Below the pieces are notes generated by a model. That model was not told where the DNA came from. It saw only the letters and a list, made by a program, of their open reading frames with translations, and did not search any database. From positions 1-64,000 of the forward strand of contig JAJDTL010000021.1 of assembly GCA_022827195.1 (NCBI GenBank): a DNA stretch of 64,000 bases, in the 5' to 3' direction. Of the stretch, positions 1-8,255 are shown in pieces. This stretch comes from Caldilineaceae bacterium. GTDB lineage: Bacteria; Chloroflexota; Anaerolineae; Caldilineales; Caldilineaceae. Made by a program: the position numbers and the translations under genes. The first letter of the stretch is position 1, and each line of letters opens with the position of its first letter.

Positions 1-115
1 TCGTTTGTGGGGGTGGGGGGGGGGGGGGGTCACCGGGGGGGGGGGGCGGGGCGGTCGGGGTGGCTTTGATACTGGGGGGGGTGGGGGGGGGCGCCCCCCC
101 GAACCGGGGGGGGCG
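1..115. repeat. G-homopolymer-rich low-complexity contig edge
   Basis: The first ~115 bases are almost only G, with runs up to about 17, and contain a foldback in which a G run is followed by a C run (about 82-100). No reading frame or regulatory signal is credible here. Such sequence at a contig end is typical of base-calling or assembly failure, though a G-quadruplex-forming tract cannot be excluded. Confidence 0.7.
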
Positions 116-264
116 GTACCGGCCCGACCGCCTAGACGGGCCCAATAGAAGGCACTCCCTATCTCTGCCATAGAACGAACGGCGGTCCGGCAATGACTTC
201 TCTGCTACCCGAAGTACAGGAGTTTCGCCTCGATTTTGGGCTGCTCCCCGGAAGCGGGCAACTT

Positions 265-294
265 TTGGTGGAATGTCCGATCTCCTCTTATAAT
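265..294 (+). promoter_or_regulatory. Candidate sigma-70 promoter for the yceD-rpmF-fab-nusB-tat operon
   Basis: A perfect TATAAT at 289-294 is preceded after 18 bases by TTGGTG (265-270). It lies about 110 bases upstream of the favoured yceD start at 403, inside an open frame that extends upstream of the conserved protein. This supports the shorter start. Confidence 0.5.
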
Positions 295-402
295 CTTTGG
301 TTGTGCGCTTGCCGTTCGGCTCGGGTGGCGCTGCGCCCAGGGCTGGATGATGCCAGGTTGGGCGGGGCGTTCGGGTGGGAGGCAAGCAGGAGGGACGAGG
401 CC

Positions 403-1005
403 GTGGAGTTTAACGTAGCGCAGCTGATGAAGGAAGCGACGGGCGCGCGCAGGGAGTATGCGCTCGACGACGGGATCGACGACCTGGATGACGGCCTGGC
501 GCCGCTGAGCAATCTGACCGGGAAGCTTGAGCTATTGCGGATTCACAGCGGTGTGCTGGCCAGCGGGGATTTTCGGGTCACGCTCTCACTGCAGTGCGGC
601 CGCTGCCTGGAAGCGGTCACGCAGGAGGTGGCGGTACGGTTCGCGGAGAGCTTTCGCCCGTTGACCGACGTGCAGACGGGGCGATTTTTGCCGCCGGAGG
701 AGTTCGAGGGACAGGCCGAGGATTTGACCGACGAGGCGCTGCTGATCGATGCGCAGCACATACTCGACATAACCGAGGTGGTGCGGCAGAACATCTGGCT
801 CTCGGTGCCGATCGTGGCGGCCTGCGACTACCTCGATCCCGCGAGCGGAAAGCCGGACCCGGACGCCTGCCCGAAATATATCGGACTGCTGTCGGAGACT
901 AAACTCACCGGCGAGGAGGGTGAAGAATCGACAGCCGAAGCCGCGGGAATCGATCCGCGCTGGCAGTCCTTGCTGGCGCTGCGGAAAGAACTGACGAGCG
1001 ATTAG
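403..1005 (+). CDS. yceD: YceD/DUF177 family protein
   Basis: A DUF177 (YceD) protein of 200 residues. The family is regularly encoded just upstream of rpmF, as here, and is linked to 23S rRNA/large-subunit maturation in bacteria and plastids. The protein opens with the family-typical start VEFNVAQLMKE, carries a C-x2-C pair (CGRC) in its centre, and has two further cysteines near the C-terminus (CDYLDP ... DACPKYIG), a common zinc-site-like arrangement. The frame is open back to 193, but a GTG at 403 is preceded at 8 bases by AGGAGGG (388-394), and a promoter-like TATAAT lies inside the upstream extension, so 403 is preferred. First gene of a long co-directional operon; rpmF follows after 18 bases. 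Confidence 0.85.
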   Translation: MEFNVAQLMKEATGARREYALDDGIDDLDDGLAPLSNLTGKLELLRIHSGVLASGDFRVTLSLQCGRCLEAVTQEVAVRFAESFRPLTDVQTGRFLPPEEFEGQAEDLTDEALLIDAQHILDITEVVRQNIWLSVPIVAACDYLDPASGKPDPDACPKYIGLLSETKLTGEEGEESTAEAAGIDPRWQSLLALRKELTSD

Positions 1006-1023
1006 ATTCAGGGGGAACGCGAG

Positions 1024-1218
1024 ATGGGACCGCTACCGAAGAGGAAGATCAGCAAGGGGCGGCGCAACCGGCGCCGGGCGCACCATGCGATTGGCGCGCC
1101 GAGATTGGTGAACTGCGCTCAATGCAACGAGAAGACGCTGCCGCACCGGGTCTGCCCGCACTGCGGTACGTACATGGGCCGGATACCGGTCCTGGACCTG
1201 GATGAAGAGGAAGCTTGA
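1024..1218 (+). CDS. rpmF: 50S ribosomal protein L32
   Basis: 64-residue L32, a late-assembling large-subunit protein. It shows the usual basic N-terminal half (MGPLPKRKISKGRRNRRRAHH) and the zinc-ribbon cysteines in two C-x2-C pairs (CAQC and CPHC), so it is the zinc-binding C+ form. The acidic tail (LDLDEEEA) is slightly longer than average. It sits between yceD and the fatty-acid genes, the classical yceD-rpmF-fab order, and the next gene starts almost directly at its stop codon, indicating translational coupling. Confidence 0.96.
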   Translation: MGPLPKRKISKGRRNRRRAHHAIGAPRLVNCAQCNEKTLPHRVCPHCGTYMGRIPVLDLDEEEA

Positions 1219-1223
1219 GATTG

Positions 1224-2201
1224 ATGATATCTGGGCCCTCGTACCGCGACGGCGACAGGCGGCTTTTGTACGTGTTTCCCGGGCAGGGAAGCCAGCACGC
1301 GGGTATGGGGAAGACGCTGGCGGAACGGTATGCGGCGGCACGAGAGGTCTTTGACGCTGCGGACGAGGTCCTGGGTCTGTCGCTGGGCGAACTCTGTTTC
1401 GAGGGGCCGGAGGAGCGGCTGACGGATACGATCAACGCGCAGCCGGCGCTGTTCGCGTCCAGCATGGCGGCGCTGGGCGCCTTGCAGGAGGCGGTTGGCG
1501 ACCTGCCGCGGCCCATTTTTTTCGCGGGTCATTCGATGGGCGAATACAGCGCGCTGGCGGCGGCCGGTTGCATTTCGTACGCCGACGGGCTGCGGCTGGT
1601 TCGGGAGCGGGGCCGGCTGATGAAGGAGGCTGGGGCAAGACAGCCGGGGCGTATGGCGGCAGTGATCGGACTGGCGGAGGAAAAGGTTGCCGAGATTTGC
1701 GCCGGGGCGGCGAAGCGGCATGGCGGGGTGGCGCAGATCGCCAACGACAACTGTCCGGGGCAGGTGGTTATTTCTGGCGATGAAGCGAGCGTAGACTCGG
1801 CGATGGCGGCGATGGAAAAGGCGGGGGCGCGGCGGGTCGTGCCGCTGGCTGTAAGCATTGCTGCGCACTGTCCATTGATGGAGCCGGCCGCCTCGGCGTT
1901 GAAGGAGAAGGTTGAGGCAACGGAGGTACGGGCGCCGGCGGCGCCGGTGATCGGCAACACAAGCGGCCGTCCGCTGGACAGCGCGGAGGCAATCCGGGAC
2001 GAGCTCAATGCGCAGCTGACCGGGAGCGTTCGCTGGCGCGACTCGATGGCATTTGCGGTGGAGGCGGGCGTCGACACGGTTGTGGAGATAGGGCCCGGCG
2101 CGGTCCTGACCGGGCTGATGCGACGGATTGCGCGCAAGGTCAAGCGGGTGAATGTTGCGGACGCGGAAGATGTACGGGCGTTTGGCGAGCAATTTGGTTG
2201 A
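1224..2201 (+). CDS. fabD: Malonyl-CoA:ACP transacylase
   Basis: FabD transfers malonyl from CoA to acyl carrier protein, supplying the extender unit for type II fatty acid synthesis in the cytoplasm. The protein shows the N-terminal FPGQGSQ motif, the nucleophile motif GHSMGE (Ser about residue 104 from this start) and the downstream catalytic His in AAHCPLM (about residue 215). The C-terminal block VDTVVEIGPGAVLTGLMRRI is also typical. Length (325 residues) matches the family. Two starts are possible: TTG at 1215, overlapping rpmF, or ATG at 1224 with AGAGGAAG about 10 bases upstream. I chose the ATG. fabG follows after 118 bases. Confidence 0.95.
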   Translation: MISGPSYRDGDRRLLYVFPGQGSQHAGMGKTLAERYAAAREVFDAADEVLGLSLGELCFEGPEERLTDTINAQPALFASSMAALGALQEAVGDLPRPIFFAGHSMGEYSALAAAGCISYADGLRLVRERGRLMKEAGARQPGRMAAVIGLAEEKVAEICAGAAKRHGGVAQIANDNCPGQVVISGDEASVDSAMAAMEKAGARRVVPLAVSIAAHCPLMEPAASALKEKVEATEVRAPAAPVIGNTSGRPLDSAEAIRDELNAQLTGSVRWRDSMAFAVEAGVDTVVEIGPGAVLTGLMRRIARKVKRVNVADAEDVRAFGEQFG

Positions 2202-2319
2202 GCGGCGCGCAGCGTTCGGGCGGTGTGGACCGGCCATATCGGGGCCGGAAACCGTATTCCTGAATTGGCCCTGCCTGTAGTAGAATGGCGGCAACAGCCC
2301 CACGGAACAGAGAGAGCTC

Positions 2320-3066
2320 ATGGATTTCACGGGCAGGATTGCGCTGGTTACCGGCAGCAGCAGCGGGATCGGCGCAGCGATCGCGAGGGAGCTGGCCGCC
2401 GGGGGCGCGCGTGTTGCGCTCAACTACCGCGGCAACAAGGCAGGGGCCGAGGAGACTGCCGCAGCGATTCGCGAGGCAGGCGGCGAATGCGATGTTTTCC
2501 AGGCCGACGTTGGCAGTTTCGAGGAGGCGGCGTCGCTGGTCAAGGCGGTGGAGTCGGAGTTTGGCCGCATTGGCATCCTGGTGAATAATGCCGGTACGAC
2601 GCGGGACACGCTGCTGATGAGCATGCGGCCGGAGGATTGGGGCACGGTCATCAGCACGAACCTGGACAGCTTATACCATGTGACGCGTGCGGCGCTGCGG
2701 GGCATGGTCCGCCAGCGGTGGGGTCGCATCGTCAACATTTCGAGCGTCGTGGGGTTGGCGGGCCAGGCGGGTCAGACGAACTATGCGGCCAGCAAGGCGG
2801 GCATCATCGGGCTGTCCAAGAGCCTGGCGCGTGAGGTGGGCAGTCGCGGTATCACCGTAAACGTGGTCGCGCCGGGCTTTGTGCCGACGTCACTGACAGA
2901 GGTGATGACTGACGAGCAGAAGGAACATACGGTTGCCAGCACGCCCTTGGGGCGCTTCGGCGAACCGGAAGAGATTGCCTGGGCGGTCGCGTTTCTGGCA
3001 AGCGAACGGGCGGGATTCATCACAGGCCAGGTGTTGTCGGTTGACGGCGGGCTGGTGATGATGTGA
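2320..3066 (+). CDS. fabG: 3-oxoacyl-[ACP] reductase
   Basis: FabG reduces 3-oxoacyl-ACP with NADPH in fatty acid elongation. It is a 248-residue short-chain dehydrogenase with the cofactor loop TGSSSGIG at residues 11-18, the NNAG motif, the catalytic Ser in NISSVVG and the catalytic pair Y155-x3-K159 (YAASK). The C-terminal GQVLSVDGG is the usual SDR end. It lies downstream of fabD in the same operon. No acpP follows; the next gene is nusB, so the carrier protein must be encoded elsewhere. The 118-base gap before it may hold an internal promoter (TAGAAT at 2281-2286), but no good -35 box is visible. Confidence 0.94.
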   Translation: MDFTGRIALVTGSSSGIGAAIARELAAGGARVALNYRGNKAGAEETAAAIREAGGECDVFQADVGSFEEAASLVKAVESEFGRIGILVNNAGTTRDTLLMSMRPEDWGTVISTNLDSLYHVTRAALRGMVRQRWGRIVNISSVVGLAGQAGQTNYAASKAGIIGLSKSLAREVGSRGITVNVVAPGFVPTSLTEVMTDEQKEHTVASTPLGRFGEPEEIAWAVAFLASERAGFITGQVLSVDGGLVMM

Positions 3067-3094
3067 TCGTTTACAAGTTGACGGGCAGGCGTCG

Positions 3095-3763
3095 ATGACA
3101 GGAGACCCTCAGGAGATGGTAGCGTCATCCGCAATACCCGAAACCGTGCTCGCGGCCGAGGGAGACGGCGAGCTTGTGGAGTACGGTGGATCCCCACAGC
3201 GGGGGGAGGCTGCCTCTATCGATCGCGACGGTCCCGATTCTGTAGTTGACGGGGACGGGCGCGATGGACGTCCGAATGGCAGCGCGACGGGCGGCGAAGG
3301 CGCGGCTGCCAAGCCGGCCGAACGGATACGGGCCCGCCGCACGGCGGTCCAGGTACTCTACGAAGTTGACTGCACCGACCACAGCTCTACCATAGCCCTG
3401 AGGTATCGACAGGAAGAGGAAGAGTTTTCGAACGAGACGCTTGCGTTCTTGTCCTGGCTCGTGCACGGGGTACTCATGTACCGGGCGGAGCTGGACCTGT
3501 TGATCGGACGCTATGCGCCGGAGTGGCCGGTGGACAAGCTAGCCATTGTCGACCGAAACGTGCTGCGCCTTTCGATTTTCGAGTTGACGAGCCCTGACGC
3601 GGACGCGCCGCCCAAGGTTGTCATAAATGAAGCGGTCGAGCTGGCGAAGACTTTTGGCAGCGACAACAGCCCGCGCTTCGTAAACGGCGTACTGGGCACG
3701 GCGCTGCGCGAGATCACGCTGCCGGCGGCGTACGAGGCCGGCGCGAGCAAGGTGAAGCGGTAG
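3095..3763 (+). CDS. nusB: Transcription antitermination factor NusB, with N-terminal extension
   Basis: NusB binds boxA RNA with NusE (S10) and promotes antitermination, mainly in rRNA operons. The all-helical NusB domain covers about residues 78-210, starting at RARRTAVQVLYEVD and ending with the conserved VINEAVELAKTFGSDNSPRFVNGVLG block. The preceding ~77 residues are rich in Gly, Asp and Glu, look disordered and are absent from typical NusB (about 140 residues). The ATG at 3095 is upstream of another ATG at 3116 whose Shine-Dalgarno is too close; both would leave an extension. It lies 28 bases after fabG and 8 bases before the tat gene, so it is part of the operon. Confidence 0.9.
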   Translation: MTGDPQEMVASSAIPETVLAAEGDGELVEYGGSPQRGEAASIDRDGPDSVVDGDGRDGRPNGSATGGEGAAAKPAERIRARRTAVQVLYEVDCTDHSSTIALRYRQEEEEFSNETLAFLSWLVHGVLMYRAELDLLIGRYAPEWPVDKLAIVDRNVLRLSIFELTSPDADAPPKVVINEAVELAKTFGSDNSPRFVNGVLGTALREITLPAAYEAGASKVKR

Positions 3764-3771
3764 ATTCAGGC

Positions 3772-4716
3772 ATGAATAGCATCTTTGGAATCGGCGTCCT
3801 GGAATTCGTCTTTATTCTGATTTTTGCCCTGATATTTCTGGGCCCGGACCGGCTGCCGAGAGTGACGAAGGACACGCTGCAGTTCATACGGAAGTTGCAG
3901 CGGCTTTCGAGCGAGCTGACGAAGCAGGTGAACGAGGAGATAGGCGACCTGCGCGAGCTGGATCCCAGTTACCACATGAAGGAGCTGATGGAGGACGAGG
4001 AGGAGGAGTCGACAAAGGGAACGGCAAAGAAGTCGACAAAGGCAACAGAACAGACTTCGGCGCCATCTCAGTCGGTGGTGGGGCGTACGAACCTCGCAGA
4101 AGATAAAGAGGATGGCGAGAAGACGATCGGGCCGACGGAGGCCGCGACGGCTTCTACGCCGGCACTTTCCAATCTGAACTCGGCTGCTTCGGCGAACGGC
4201 CGGCAACAGAGCGAAGAGGGCGCCGACAGCGGTCCCAAGACAGCGGGAGCCGCGATTCCATCGGCGCCGGCTGCCGCTTCATCCAAACGAGTGACCAGTA
4301 GTCCGGTCGTCGGATCGACGCCGAGCCAGACGAGTACTGCGCAGAAGCGGGGCGTGAAGACGCTTGCCGAGCTGCGAAAGCAGCAGCGGGCGAAGAGACA
4401 GTCAAGCGGAGGAGACTCGAGTTCCACCTACCTGACCGAGCGGAACAAGCGGGCGCAACGACGGGCGGATGACCGCCGACAGGCGGTGGCGGCCCAGAAG
4501 TCTGAGAGCGGGATGGAGAACGACACGGAGGAGACTGCGAACGAACAGGCGGAAGTGCCCGTGGACGGCAGTGAAGCTGCGCTGGTCGTTGACGGGAACC
4601 TGGATGGAGAAGTCCGGGCTGAGGAGAGGGAGGCAGAGTCGGAGGGAGAGCCGATTGCCGTCGTAGGGGAGTCGAGTGAGGAGACAGGCGGCGACGGTGA
4701 GGAGACGAAGGCATGA
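3772..4716 (+). CDS. tatA/B: TatA/TatB-family twin-arginine translocase subunit with long charged tail
   Basis: Sec-independent translocase subunit, which forms or guides the pore for export of folded proteins. The first ~25 residues form the single transmembrane helix ending in LGPDRLP, the TatB-type form of the hinge motif, followed by an amphipathic helix to about residue 60. The remaining ~250 residues are low-complexity, rich in Ser, Thr, Ala and Glu, ending in a strongly acidic stretch. At 314 residues it is two to three times longer than ordinary TatA/TatB proteins. The gene overlaps tatC by 4 bases (ATGA), so the two products are translationally coupled. Only one TatA/B gene is visible, so it may serve both roles, as in minimal Tat systems. 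Confidence 0.88.
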   Translation: MNSIFGIGVLEFVFILIFALIFLGPDRLPRVTKDTLQFIRKLQRLSSELTKQVNEEIGDLRELDPSYHMKELMEDEEEESTKGTAKKSTKATEQTSAPSQSVVGRTNLAEDKEDGEKTIGPTEAATASTPALSNLNSAASANGRQQSEEGADSGPKTAGAAIPSAPAAASSKRVTSSPVVGSTPSQTSTAQKRGVKTLAELRKQQRAKRQSSGGDSSSTYLTERNKRAQRRADDRRQAVAAQKSESGMENDTEETANEQAEVPVDGSEAALVVDGNLDGEVRAEEREAESEGEPIAVVGESSEETGGDGEETKA

Positions 4717-5498
4717 CACAGCTTGACACGCCAATGGAGCAGGACCCGTTTGACGGCAGCCGCATGGGGCTGCTGGAACATTTGGCGGAGTTGCGCAATC
4801 GGATGATTTGGATTGTGGGCGCGCTGTTTGTCGGCATCGTTGTAAGCATCGCCTTTGTCGAGCCTGTTCTCATGTTCATCACCGACCCGGTGGAGGACAA
4901 GCTGATCGCCATCGGCCCGACTGATACGATATTTGTCTTTTTCAAGGTCATGTTCGTGATGGGTGTTATCGTGGCGATGCCGGTGCTGGTCTATCAGATC
5001 ATCGCATTCATAGCTCCTGGGTTATACCCACACGAAAAGCGCAGCCTGTTTATGTTGTTACCGGGATTCATGCTTCTGTTTTTCGGAGGCGCGGCTTTCG
5101 CCCATTTTGGGATGCTGCCGGTGGCTGTCGGATTTCTGCAGAATTTTCTCGGCACTGTGATCGACCAAGAATGGACGATTGACCGCTATGTCGGCTTTTT
5201 CACGCGCATCGTGTTCTGGATCGGCGTTGCCTTCGAAACACCGCTCGTAATCGCGTTTTTGGCGCGCATTGGCCTTGTTAGCGGCCGGCGACTGCTGGGG
5301 ATGTGGCGGCAGGCCGTTGTCATCATTTCGGTTGTGGCAGCGATGATTACGCCCACGATCGATCCGGTCAACATGACAATCGTGATGGCGCCGCTGATCT
5401 GCCTCTATTTCCTGGGTGTGGGGCTTGCCTTTATGCTGTACCGGCCGCGGACGCCGCGCGACTTGGACGAGATTGACTGGGGTGGAGAAGATGAATGA
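4713..5498 (+). CDS. tatC: Twin-arginine translocase subunit TatC
   Basis: Polytopic membrane receptor for twin-arginine signal peptides. The 261-residue protein has the N-terminal LLEHLAELRNRM motif that helps bind the signal peptide, six predicted membrane spans, and the typical FAPGLYPHEKR-like loop (IAPGLYPHEKRS). The start overlaps the end of the TatA/B gene in an ATGA arrangement, with GAGGAG just upstream. Its 3' end overlaps the start of a small coiled-coil gene by 8 bases. It belongs to the operon that begins with yceD. Confidence 0.96.
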   Translation: MTQLDTPMEQDPFDGSRMGLLEHLAELRNRMIWIVGALFVGIVVSIAFVEPVLMFITDPVEDKLIAIGPTDTIFVFFKVMFVMGVIVAMPVLVYQIIAFIAPGLYPHEKRSLFMLLPGFMLLFFGGAAFAHFGMLPVAVGFLQNFLGTVIDQEWTIDRYVGFFTRIVFWIGVAFETPLVIAFLARIGLVSGRRLLGMWRQAVVIISVVAAMITPTIDPVNMTIVMAPLICLYFLGVGLAFMLYRPRTPRDLDEIDWGGEDE

Positions 5499-5688
5499 CC
5501 GGGAGTCGCTCATCGCCCGTAAGCAGGAGGTCCTGCGTGAGTTGACACGGGCGCGGCGGCAACTGGAGGCTGTTCAACAAGCGGGCGACCGGCATCGGCG
5601 GCAACGGGCGACCGAGTTGGAAGGTGAGATTGAGAGGCTGATGGCGGAAGAGTACCGCCTGCGCATCGCGATCGACCGGGCGAATTAG
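5491..5688 (+). CDS. Small coiled-coil protein of unknown function downstream of tatC
   Basis: A 65-residue, highly charged protein starting at ATG 5491, overlapping tatC by 8 bases, with GGTGGAG upstream. The sequence is helical throughout (LRELTRARRQLEAVQQAGDR ... ELEGEIERLMAEEYRLRIAI) with heptad-like spacing of Leu, Ile and Ala, predicting a single coiled coil. I do not recognise a named family. Tight coupling to tatC and the hairpin directly after it make it a real gene that ends the operon. A function in Tat assembly is only a guess from position. Confidence 0.6.
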   Translation: MNDRESLIARKQEVLRELTRARRQLEAVQQAGDRHRRQRATELEGEIERLMAEEYRLRIAIDRAN

Positions 5689-5711
5689 AGCGAATCTCTA
5701 CAGAAGTCAAG

Positions 5712-5761
5712 AAGGGCACGAAGTTTCACGGGGTAATTCTTGCGTGAGGCTTCGTGCTTTT
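5712..5761 (+). terminator. Strong hairpin ending the tat operon
   Basis: Arms GCACGAAGTTTCACG (5716-5730) and CGTGAGGCTTCGTGC (5743-5757) pair over 15 positions with two G-T wobbles, and four more pairs (two wobble) extend the stem to 5712-5761. The loop is 12 bases. TTTT closes the 3' side. It lies 23 bases after the last gene, as expected for an intrinsic terminator, though the T-run is short. Confidence 0.55.
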
Positions 5762-6078
5762 CGCGGCAGGGCCTGGGTGGAAGGAGTAGGTCGCAAAGTA
5801 CGTACGGGAGCATCCGTGAAGGACGCGAATATTCAACGAGGGGCTCTTGTGGAGCCTTAGGCGGACAAGCAAACGAGGCGGTCGAGCATGTCTTAGACAG
5901 CTCCTTTGTGCCGTTTGGGATGACAAGTCGAACTTGCGCCGGCTTTCGTGGGCCAGCCGTTGAAGCAGGAAGCCACGAGGCAGGCACAAGGGATTGGCAA
6001 CTAATTGTTATGGGGGCGAAAAGCAGTTAACGTTCAACACGCGGCTGCACGATTTCTCGACCAGCAGGGGGTCGGAAG
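5762..6078. other. Intergenic stretch without recognisable gene
   Basis: About 320 bases between the operon-terminal hairpin and the aminotransferase gene. Open frames exist but none shows a family motif or a convincing ribosome-binding site. No tRNA-like fold or clear promoter was seen. Confidence 0.4.
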
Positions 6079-7317
6079 ATGAGCAGACTGGCAGTCTCGG
6101 GGGGCGAGCCGATTCGGAGCCCTTCAAAGGTGTGGCCGAGTTGGCCTGTGCCCTCGGAGCGGGCGGTAGAACTGGTCTTGGAGGTGGTTCGCAGCGGCCG
6201 ATGGGCAGATGGCGGGCCGAAAGAGAGGCAGTTTGCACAGGCGTTTGCCGAATTCAGCGGGGCCAGGTATTGCGTGCCGGTGGCGAATGGGACGGTAGCG
6301 ATTCAGCTGGCGCTGGAGGCGGTGGATATAGGCGCCTACGATGAAGTCATTGTACCGGGACAGACATGGCAGGCGACGGCGGCGGCGTGCATCGACGTGA
6401 ATGCCGTTCCCATCCTGGTCGACATTGATCCTGAGACCTACTGTGTGGACGCGGCCGGGGCGGAGGCGGCGATCACGCCGCGGACTCGTGCGATCATTGT
6501 CACGCACCTGTACGGCGCGATGGCGGATATGGATGCGCTGCCGCAGCTGGCGCGCAGGCATGGCCTCAAACTGATTGAGGACTGCGCGCATCAGCACGGA
6601 TCGCAGTGGAGGGGAAAGGGTGTGGGCGGACTGGGCGACGTTGGCGCGTTCAGCCTGCAGCTTTCGAAGGTCCTTACATCGGGGGAAGGGGGCGTGACCC
6701 TGACGAATAGCTGGGAGCTGATGCAGAGGCTGCACTCGCTGCGTAATTGCGGGCGTCCTTTCCAAACCGGCTCCCCGACCGTGCAGAGCGGGAACTTTCG
6801 CATCACTGAGCTGCAGGCGGCTCTGCTACTGGCGCAGATGGAGTCGATGGATGCGCGCGTTGACCGTCGCGACGGGAATGCCCAGTATCTCAATCGACAG
6901 CTGGGAGAGATCCCGGGCATCCGGCCGATGAAGAGGTACTCGCAGATAACGCGCCAGTCCTACTACTGTTTTGCTTTCCGATTCAGCTCGGCGGACTGGG
7001 ATGGTATAGGGGTGGCGGCCTTTCGGCAGGCGTTGGGGGCGGAAACGGGGCTGAGAGTCGAGACGACGTATGAGCCGCTGAACGCCTGTGCCCTATATCA
7101 ACCGCATACCAAGCGGCGTCACAGACTCAATGAGGAATACTGGAGGGCAATCGACCCTTCCCGTTTTGAATTGCCGGTGTGCCAGAAGGCATTTGCGGAT
7201 GAAGCGGTTGTTATCGGGCATCCCTTTTTGCTTGGCGACCGGGCCGATATGGACGAGGTCGCGAAAGCTGTGGAAAAGATATACGATAACCGGGAAGAGC
7301 TCAGGTATTTGGCTTGA
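6079..7317 (+). CDS. DegT/DnrJ/EryC1-family PLP aminotransferase
   Basis: A 412-residue sugar or cyclitol aminotransferase of fold type I. The PLP-binding lysine is K197 in SLQLSKVLTSGEGG, with the conserved D168 (IEDCAHQHGS) that contacts the pyridine nitrogen, and the N-terminal substrate block VPVANGTVAIQLAL. The opening PVWP-like motif (SKVWPSWPVPSERAV ... SGRWADGG) and GEGG loop resemble the subgroup of scyllo-inosose and 3-amino-5-hydroxybenzoate-type aminotransferases more than the UDP-sugar enzymes. The substrate is therefore a keto-sugar or keto-cyclitol (inference). The gene is followed after ~140 bases by a polysaccharide deacetylase in the same direction, suggesting a small sugar-modification locus. 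Confidence 0.88.
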   Translation: MSRLAVSGGEPIRSPSKVWPSWPVPSERAVELVLEVVRSGRWADGGPKERQFAQAFAEFSGARYCVPVANGTVAIQLALEAVDIGAYDEVIVPGQTWQATAAACIDVNAVPILVDIDPETYCVDAAGAEAAITPRTRAIIVTHLYGAMADMDALPQLARRHGLKLIEDCAHQHGSQWRGKGVGGLGDVGAFSLQLSKVLTSGEGGVTLTNSWELMQRLHSLRNCGRPFQTGSPTVQSGNFRITELQAALLLAQMESMDARVDRRDGNAQYLNRQLGEIPGIRPMKRYSQITRQSYYCFAFRFSSADWDGIGVAAFRQALGAETGLRVETTYEPLNACALYQPHTKRRHRLNEEYWRAIDPSRFELPVCQKAFADEAVVIGHPFLLGDRADMDEVAKAVEKIYDNREELRYLA

Positions 7318-7460
7318 TGGGATGCGGGTAAGTCGGCCGAGCGAGTCAGTTTCGGAAGCGTAGTCGGTAGTGGAGCGGCTAACCTGACTGAAACGGGCCG
7401 TCAGCGTCGCGCCGGACGTGGAATCGCGCGAGAACGCGGCATGATTTGGGAGAACTCGGG

Positions 7461-8255
7461 ATGTTAGAGCAGGTTTCGCCGTGGCCCAGCGGTTGCCAGG
7501 GGGCAGTCTCACTAACGTTTGACGATGGTTCTGCGTCGCAGCTGGAGCTGGCGATCCCTTTGCTGAATGAATTGGGGCTGCAGGGGACCTTCTATCTCAA
7601 TCCCAGGGACGGCTTTGAAGGGAATCTGGCGCCCTGGAAGGATGCGGCGGCCGCCGGGCATGAGGCGGGGAATCATACGGTCAGCCATCCTTGCGCGGCC
7701 AACAACGTGGCGGCTGCGGTCGTGCAACGCCGCGGGGAATGCGGCGCGCGAAGACGGCGAACGTTGGAGGAAATGACGCTGGACGAGATGGAGGCTGACA
7801 TTGTGGAGGCGTCCAGGCGCATTCGTTCGCTCGTCCCGGAACAGAGGGCAATTTCGTTTGCCTACCCGTGTTACCAGTCATTTGTCGGCAGAGGAGCAAG
7901 CCGGCAGAGCTATGTTCCGCTGGTGGCGCGCCATTGCATTGCGGGGCGGGGCGTGGGCGAAAAACCGATAGCGAACGATCCTGGCCACTGCGACCTGGCA
8001 TACGTTTGGGGCTGGCGTTGCGAGCGGATGAGAGGCGCTGAGCTGGTGGGACTGGCCGAATCGGCGGTCGCGGATGGCCGATGGGCTGTTCTGGTCTTTC
8101 ATGGGATCAACGAGGGGCATCTTCCGATAGGGGAACGCGATCTGACCGAACTGTGCAAATATCTCGCGCGCCAGCGCGGGCGGGTCTGGACGGCGCCGGT
8201 GGCGAGAGTCGCGGAACAATTGCTTGCGTGGCGAGAGAGAGCGCAGCCGGCATAG
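7461..8255 (+). CDS. Polysaccharide deacetylase (NodB-like) family protein
   Basis: A 264-residue carbohydrate esterase family 4-type protein that would remove N- or O-acetyl groups from a glycan or small amido sugar. The metal and catalytic motifs are visible: SLTFDDGSAS (MT1, two Asp) near residue 19, and NHTVSHP (MT2, two His) near residue 70. There is no signal peptide, so it may act in the cytoplasm on a soluble substrate. The frame opens at a TTG at 7446, but ATG 7461 with GGGAG 8 bases upstream fits better. It lies downstream of the aminotransferase. Confidence 0.85.
   Translation: MLEQVSPWPSGCQGAVSLTFDDGSASQLELAIPLLNELGLQGTFYLNPRDGFEGNLAPWKDAAAAGHEAGNHTVSHPCAANNVAAAVVQRRGECGARRRRTLEEMTLDEMEADIVEASRRIRSLVPEQRAISFAYPCYQSFVGRGASRQSYVPLVARHCIAGRGVGEKPIANDPGHCDLAYVWGWRCERMRGAELVGLAESAVADGRWAVLVFHGINEGHLPIGERDLTELCKYLARQRGRVWTAPVARVAEQLLAWRERAQPA

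Noticed and set aside
193..402. N-terminal extension of the YceD frame
   Set aside because: The extra 70 residues do not resemble the family, a TATAAT box lies inside, and GTG 403 has a strong ribosome-binding site.
1119..2423. Long minus-strand open frame opposite fabD
   Set aside because: Antisense shadow of a clear fabD gene; Arg/Pro/Ser-rich translation typical of GC-rich antisense frames.
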